Origin: Acidobacteriota bacterium
GTDB taxonomy: Bacteria > Acidobacteriota > Thermoanaerobaculia > Multivoradales > UBA5704
Reading direction: 5' to 3'
DNA: 8,478 bases
Assembly (NCBI GenBank): GCA_003223675.1
Contig: QHVW01000856.1
Span: 1-8,478 of the forward strand
Part shown: piece after piece, positions 6,438 to 8,478 of the stretch
Numbering within the stretch: the stretch's first letter is position 1
How the letters are laid out: each line of letters opens with the position of its first letter
Notes under the pieces: generated by a model
What the model saw: the letters and a program-made list of their open reading frames with translations, nothing else
Database searches by the model: none
What the model was told of the DNA's origin: nothing
Translations under genes and position numbers: made by a program

Positions 6438-7715
6438 ATGCCAAGAAGAATCCCGCGCAGATGGAAGGCCCAACTCGCTGGTATCGCAGTAGTAGGCCTC
6501 TTTGTTTCGGCTCTAAGGGCTCAAGCTCCCGTCGGCCCGGTGTTCCTGGTCAATCCGGAGAGTGTCGGCCAACAGAGCGACCCGGACCTTCAGTTCGACG
6601 ACGCCGGGAGGCTGTGGTTCGTCTGGACGGACACGGTCGGGGAGGAACCGGAATCCGATCGGGTGATGGCGAGGGCCCTTTCTCCGGTGGGAGAGCTCGG
6701 CCCGACTCTGATGCTGGTCGACACGAGTGACATCCCGCTGACTCCGGCTCTGGAGCCCCTGGTCGCACCAATAAGCGATGGGGGGCTCTATCTCATCTAC
6801 ACGCGGCCGAATCCAGATGGCTTCGACCAGGCTTGGGGGCAGCAGTTCGATAAGAATGGAAGGCCATTGGGTGAGCGGATTCTTTTGACACCCCCACCCC
6901 CCGCGGCCACAGATGCTTCGGCCGTGGCCCCTCTTCCGGCAGGGGGATTCGCCCTGATGACTTTCGGTGTCCCCTGCCTGACATGCAATGGTCCGTCGAA
7001 TGGCGTTATCAACGCTCGTATCCTTGCCCCAGATGGCTCTCCAGTCAGCCAGTCCTACCGCGTCTCTCGCAAATCTTCGTATGTGGTGCCCGGGACTCGT
7101 GGCTTGGCGGTGGATGGTCAAGGAAATCTCATTTTCGCCTGGGCTCACGTCAATGGTGATCCTGATGCTCGAGACTACTCCGATGTTCGTGGTCGGCGCT
7201 TTTCCTCGACCGGCAAGCCGATAAACCAGGAGTTTGCCGTTAATACAACGCTTCGCGGGACTCAGTTCGCGCCTTCCGTAGCAGCCGACGCCGAGGGCAA
7301 CTTCGTGGTCGTCTGGCAGACACAGTTCCCCGGCGGGCTGCTCCGTTCGATCTTCGCGCAGCGATTCTCGAAGACGGGGAAAAAGGTCGGCCCGGAATTC
7401 CGTGTCAACGAGGACCGGGTAGAAAAGGATTTCGCACCGGTGGTGGCCATGGACCACGACGGCAACTTCGTGGTGGCATGGCAGAGCTTTTCTCTCGCTC
7501 GTCCGCAGTGCGTTCAAGTGCGGGCCAGGCTCTATCGACGCGACGGCACCCCGGCGGCTCCAGAGTTTCCCGTAGCTCTGGGAGACCACGCCTGTGGCGA
7601 AGCTCCGAAAGTCGCCTTCGGTCCCAACGGAATCTTCGCTGTCGTCTGGCAGGGGTTCAACCCTGACACAGGGACTGATCTCGACGTTTTTGCCGCGCGT
7701 TTCTCGGAGAGATGA
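6438..7715 (+). CDS. Secreted seven-repeat beta-propeller-like protein
   Basis: The function of this 425-aa exported protein is not recognised. A basic n-region (M-P-R-R-I-P-R-R-W-K) and hydrophobic core end at A28, with Q29 the likely mature start. The rest is seven repeats. Each has a hydrophobic strand ending in an aromatic (W63, Y121, F176, W235, W293, W348, W404; spacing 55-59) and then an A-x-R-F-type strand and a G-x-E-F-x-V-N strand. The clearest copies read G-N-F-V-V-V-W-Q and I-F-A-Q-R-F-S-K-T-G. The final repeat stops after F-A-A-R-F, while the missing G-x-x-F-x-V-N element stands at the N-terminus (G33-P-V-F-L-V-N39). That suggests Velcro closure of a seven-bladed propeller. A C180-x-x-C183 pair lies in repeat 3. 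ATG 6438 follows GAAAGG by 6 bases and begins 10 bp after the hydrolase stop, implying an operon. An ATG at 6399 would overlap the hydrolase and delay the signal peptide. Confidence 0.85.
   Translation: MPRRIPRRWKAQLAGIAVVGLFVSALRAQAPVGPVFLVNPESVGQQSDPDLQFDDAGRLWFVWTDTVGEEPESDRVMARALSPVGELGPTLMLVDTSDIPLTPALEPLVAPISDGGLYLIYTRPNPDGFDQAWGQQFDKNGRPLGERILLTPPPPAATDASAVAPLPAGGFALMTFGVPCLTCNGPSNGVINARILAPDGSPVSQSYRVSRKSSYVVPGTRGLAVDGQGNLIFAWAHVNGDPDARDYSDVRGRRFSSTGKPINQEFAVNTTLRGTQFAPSVAADAEGNFVVVWQTQFPGGLLRSIFAQRFSKTGKKVGPEFRVNEDRVEKDFAPVVAMDHDGNFVVAWQSFSLARPQCVQVRARLYRRDGTPAAPEFPVALGDHACGEAPKVAFGPNGIFAVVWQGFNPDTGTDLDVFAARFSER
6540..6773 (+). repeat. Tandem duplication, first copy (strongly conserved part)
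   Basis: Codons 35-112 of the 425-aa gene match codons 41-118 of the next gene (7859-8092) without gaps at a constant offset of 1319 bases. By hand count 63 of 78 residues are identical. Identical DNA runs include 24 bases at 6609-6632 and 26 bases at 6648-6673. The signal-peptide region is also alike, notably around the G-C-T-C-A-A bases at the cleavage site. Confidence 0.85.
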
Positions 7716-7738
7716 GCCCAGGAGAGCCGGCCACGTCT

Positions 7739-8478
7739 ATGATTCAGAGATGCTCCATACGAAGCAAAGCACGGAGCAACTGGCGACCTTGGCTCGCTGG
7801 CTTTGTGAAGGCGTTCTTCTTCGCTTCGGTCCTAAAGGCTCAAACGCCCCTCGGGCCGGCGTTCCTGGTCAATCCCGAGAGCGTCGGAGCCCAGGACAAT
7901 CCGGACCTGCAGTTCGACGGGGCCGGAAGGCTGTGGTTCGTCTGGACGGACCTGATCGGGCTTGAGCCGGAATCCGATCGGGTGATGGCGAGAGCCCTTT
8001 CTCCCCAGGGTGAGCTCGGCCCCACCTCGGTGCTGGTCGATACGAGCGACATCCCAGTGACTCCCGCGCTGGCACCTTTGATCGCCCCCCTCCATGACCC
8101 GTCCGGCGGCTTCATGCTCTTCTATTCCCGATCCGACGCGGACGGCTTTGACCGCGTGTACGGCCAACCGGTGAGCGCGACCGGCGAATTGGTTGGGAAG
8201 ATCTTTAAGGCGAGCCCTCCGCCACCCTCCTCCGCAGGCGTCAGCGCCGCTACCAGCCTGCCCCAGGGCGGCTTCTTTCTGTTGGAATACCTCGTTCCAT
8301 GCGCTGATTGCACGGACGCCCCGGTGAATGTCGACGGACTTGCATTGAGGGTGGACGGCTCGCCTGCAACCCCCTATTTCCAGGTACAGAGAAACCGGAG
8401 GAAAACCCCTGTGCTCGGTGTCCGTGGCTCGGCGGTGGACGGACAGGGGAACATTGTTGTCGTCTGGGGCGGCGTCGA
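7739..8478 (+). CDS. Secreted propeller-like protein, paralogue of the preceding gene (partial)
   Basis: The gene runs off the right edge; 246 codons are visible. It is a close tandem paralogue of the 425-aa protein upstream, with a signal peptide (long basic n-region, then A-F-F-F-A-S-V-L-K-A34, mature start Q35), the N-terminal closing strand G39-P-A-F-L-V-N45, and aromatic strand ends at W69, Y129, Y184 and W243. The spacing of 60, 55 and 59 closely follows the first four repeats of its neighbour (58, 55, 59). Repeat 3 keeps the P-C-x-x-C motif (C187, C190). By analogy the full protein should have seven repeats and about 430 residues. The ATG at 7739 begins 23 bp after the previous stop; AGGAGA at 7720-7725 is the only ribosome-binding candidate and is somewhat distant (13 bases). 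Role unknown; probably an extracellular or periplasmic binding or scaffold protein acting with the upstream hydrolase. Confidence 0.82.
   Translation, partial: MIQRCSIRSKARSNWRPWLAGFVKAFFFASVLKAQTPLGPAFLVNPESVGAQDNPDLQFDGAGRLWFVWTDLIGLEPESDRVMARALSPQGELGPTSVLVDTSDIPVTPALAPLIAPLHDPSGGFMLFYSRSDADGFDRVYGQPVSATGELVGKIFKASPPPPSSAGVSAATSLPQGGFFLLEYLVPCADCTDAPVNVDGLALRVDGSPATPYFQVQRNRRKTPVLGVRGSAVDGQGNIVVVWGGV
7859..8092 (+). repeat. Tandem duplication, second copy (strongly conserved part)
   Basis: This is the counterpart of 6540-6773. Identical DNA runs lie at 7928-7951 and 7967-7992. Beyond 8092 the two genes stay alignable at protein level, but similarity drops sharply, to under roughly half identical residues by eye, with small indels. 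Confidence 0.85.

Noticed and set aside
6438..6470. Twin-arginine (Tat) signal in M-P-R-R-I-P-R-R-W-K
   Set aside because: The S-R-R-x-F-L-K context is absent; this is better explained as a basic n-region of a Sec signal peptide.
6888..6905. C-rich run (C5-A-C6) as a possible frameshift site
   Set aside because: The frame stays intact, and the encoded Pro-Pro-Pro-Pro is also present at the same place in the paralogue, so it is ordinary coding sequence.
1..8478. tRNA, rRNA, CRISPR arrays, insertion sequences
   Set aside because: No cloverleaf-like gene, no regularly spaced repeats with unique spacers and no transposase or terminal inverted repeats were found. The only sizeable DNA repeat is the coding duplication at 6540/7859.

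Overview
The window looks like a chromosomal piece of a high-GC, free-living bacterium. The secreted proteins with repeated F-V-V-x-W and A-x-R-F motifs, the mature N-termini beginning with Gln and the overall gene style suggest an Acidobacteriota-like organism. That assignment is inference; the window contains no rRNA or other marker that would settle it.

Two gene blocks diverge from a short intergenic region near 3002-3076. The left block (120-3001) is on the minus strand, in transcription order: a six-TM rhomboid intramembrane protease, a 182-residue protein I do not recognise, xseA (exonuclease VII large subunit) and xseB (small subunit). The last three are tightly packed. The unknown gene's stop codon is embedded in the xseA ribosome binding site, and xseA and xseB overlap by an ATGA. 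xseA has no ATG/GTG/TTG at the expected position and probably starts at CTG. Downstream of xseB, the first 119 bases hold a perfect 12-bp inverted repeat overlapping a G-quadruplex-type motif.

The right block (3077 to the window edge) is on the plus strand and codes for three exported proteins in an apparent operon with gaps of 10 and 23 bp. The first (1116 aa) is a modular extracellular glycoside hydrolase of the apiosidase-like DUF4038 type. It carries an N-terminal carbohydrate-binding jelly roll, a DUF5060 domain, a catalytic barrel, a collagen-binding-like beta domain and four C-terminal repeats of about 56 residues. The second (425 aa) is made almost entirely of seven copies of the same kind of repeat and looks like a closed seven-bladed beta-propeller. 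The third, cut by the window end, is a tandem paralogue of the second with the same repeat spacing.

The most interesting unit is this secreted cluster: one repeat family is used both as the tail of a carbohydrate-active enzyme and as free-standing tandemly duplicated exported proteins. A joint role in binding or degrading an extracellular glycan is inferred from gene order and shared repeats, not shown directly. The two blocks also differ in base composition: the xseA region is very GC-rich, while parts of the hydrolase gene are close to 50% GC, so the secreted cluster may be accessory.
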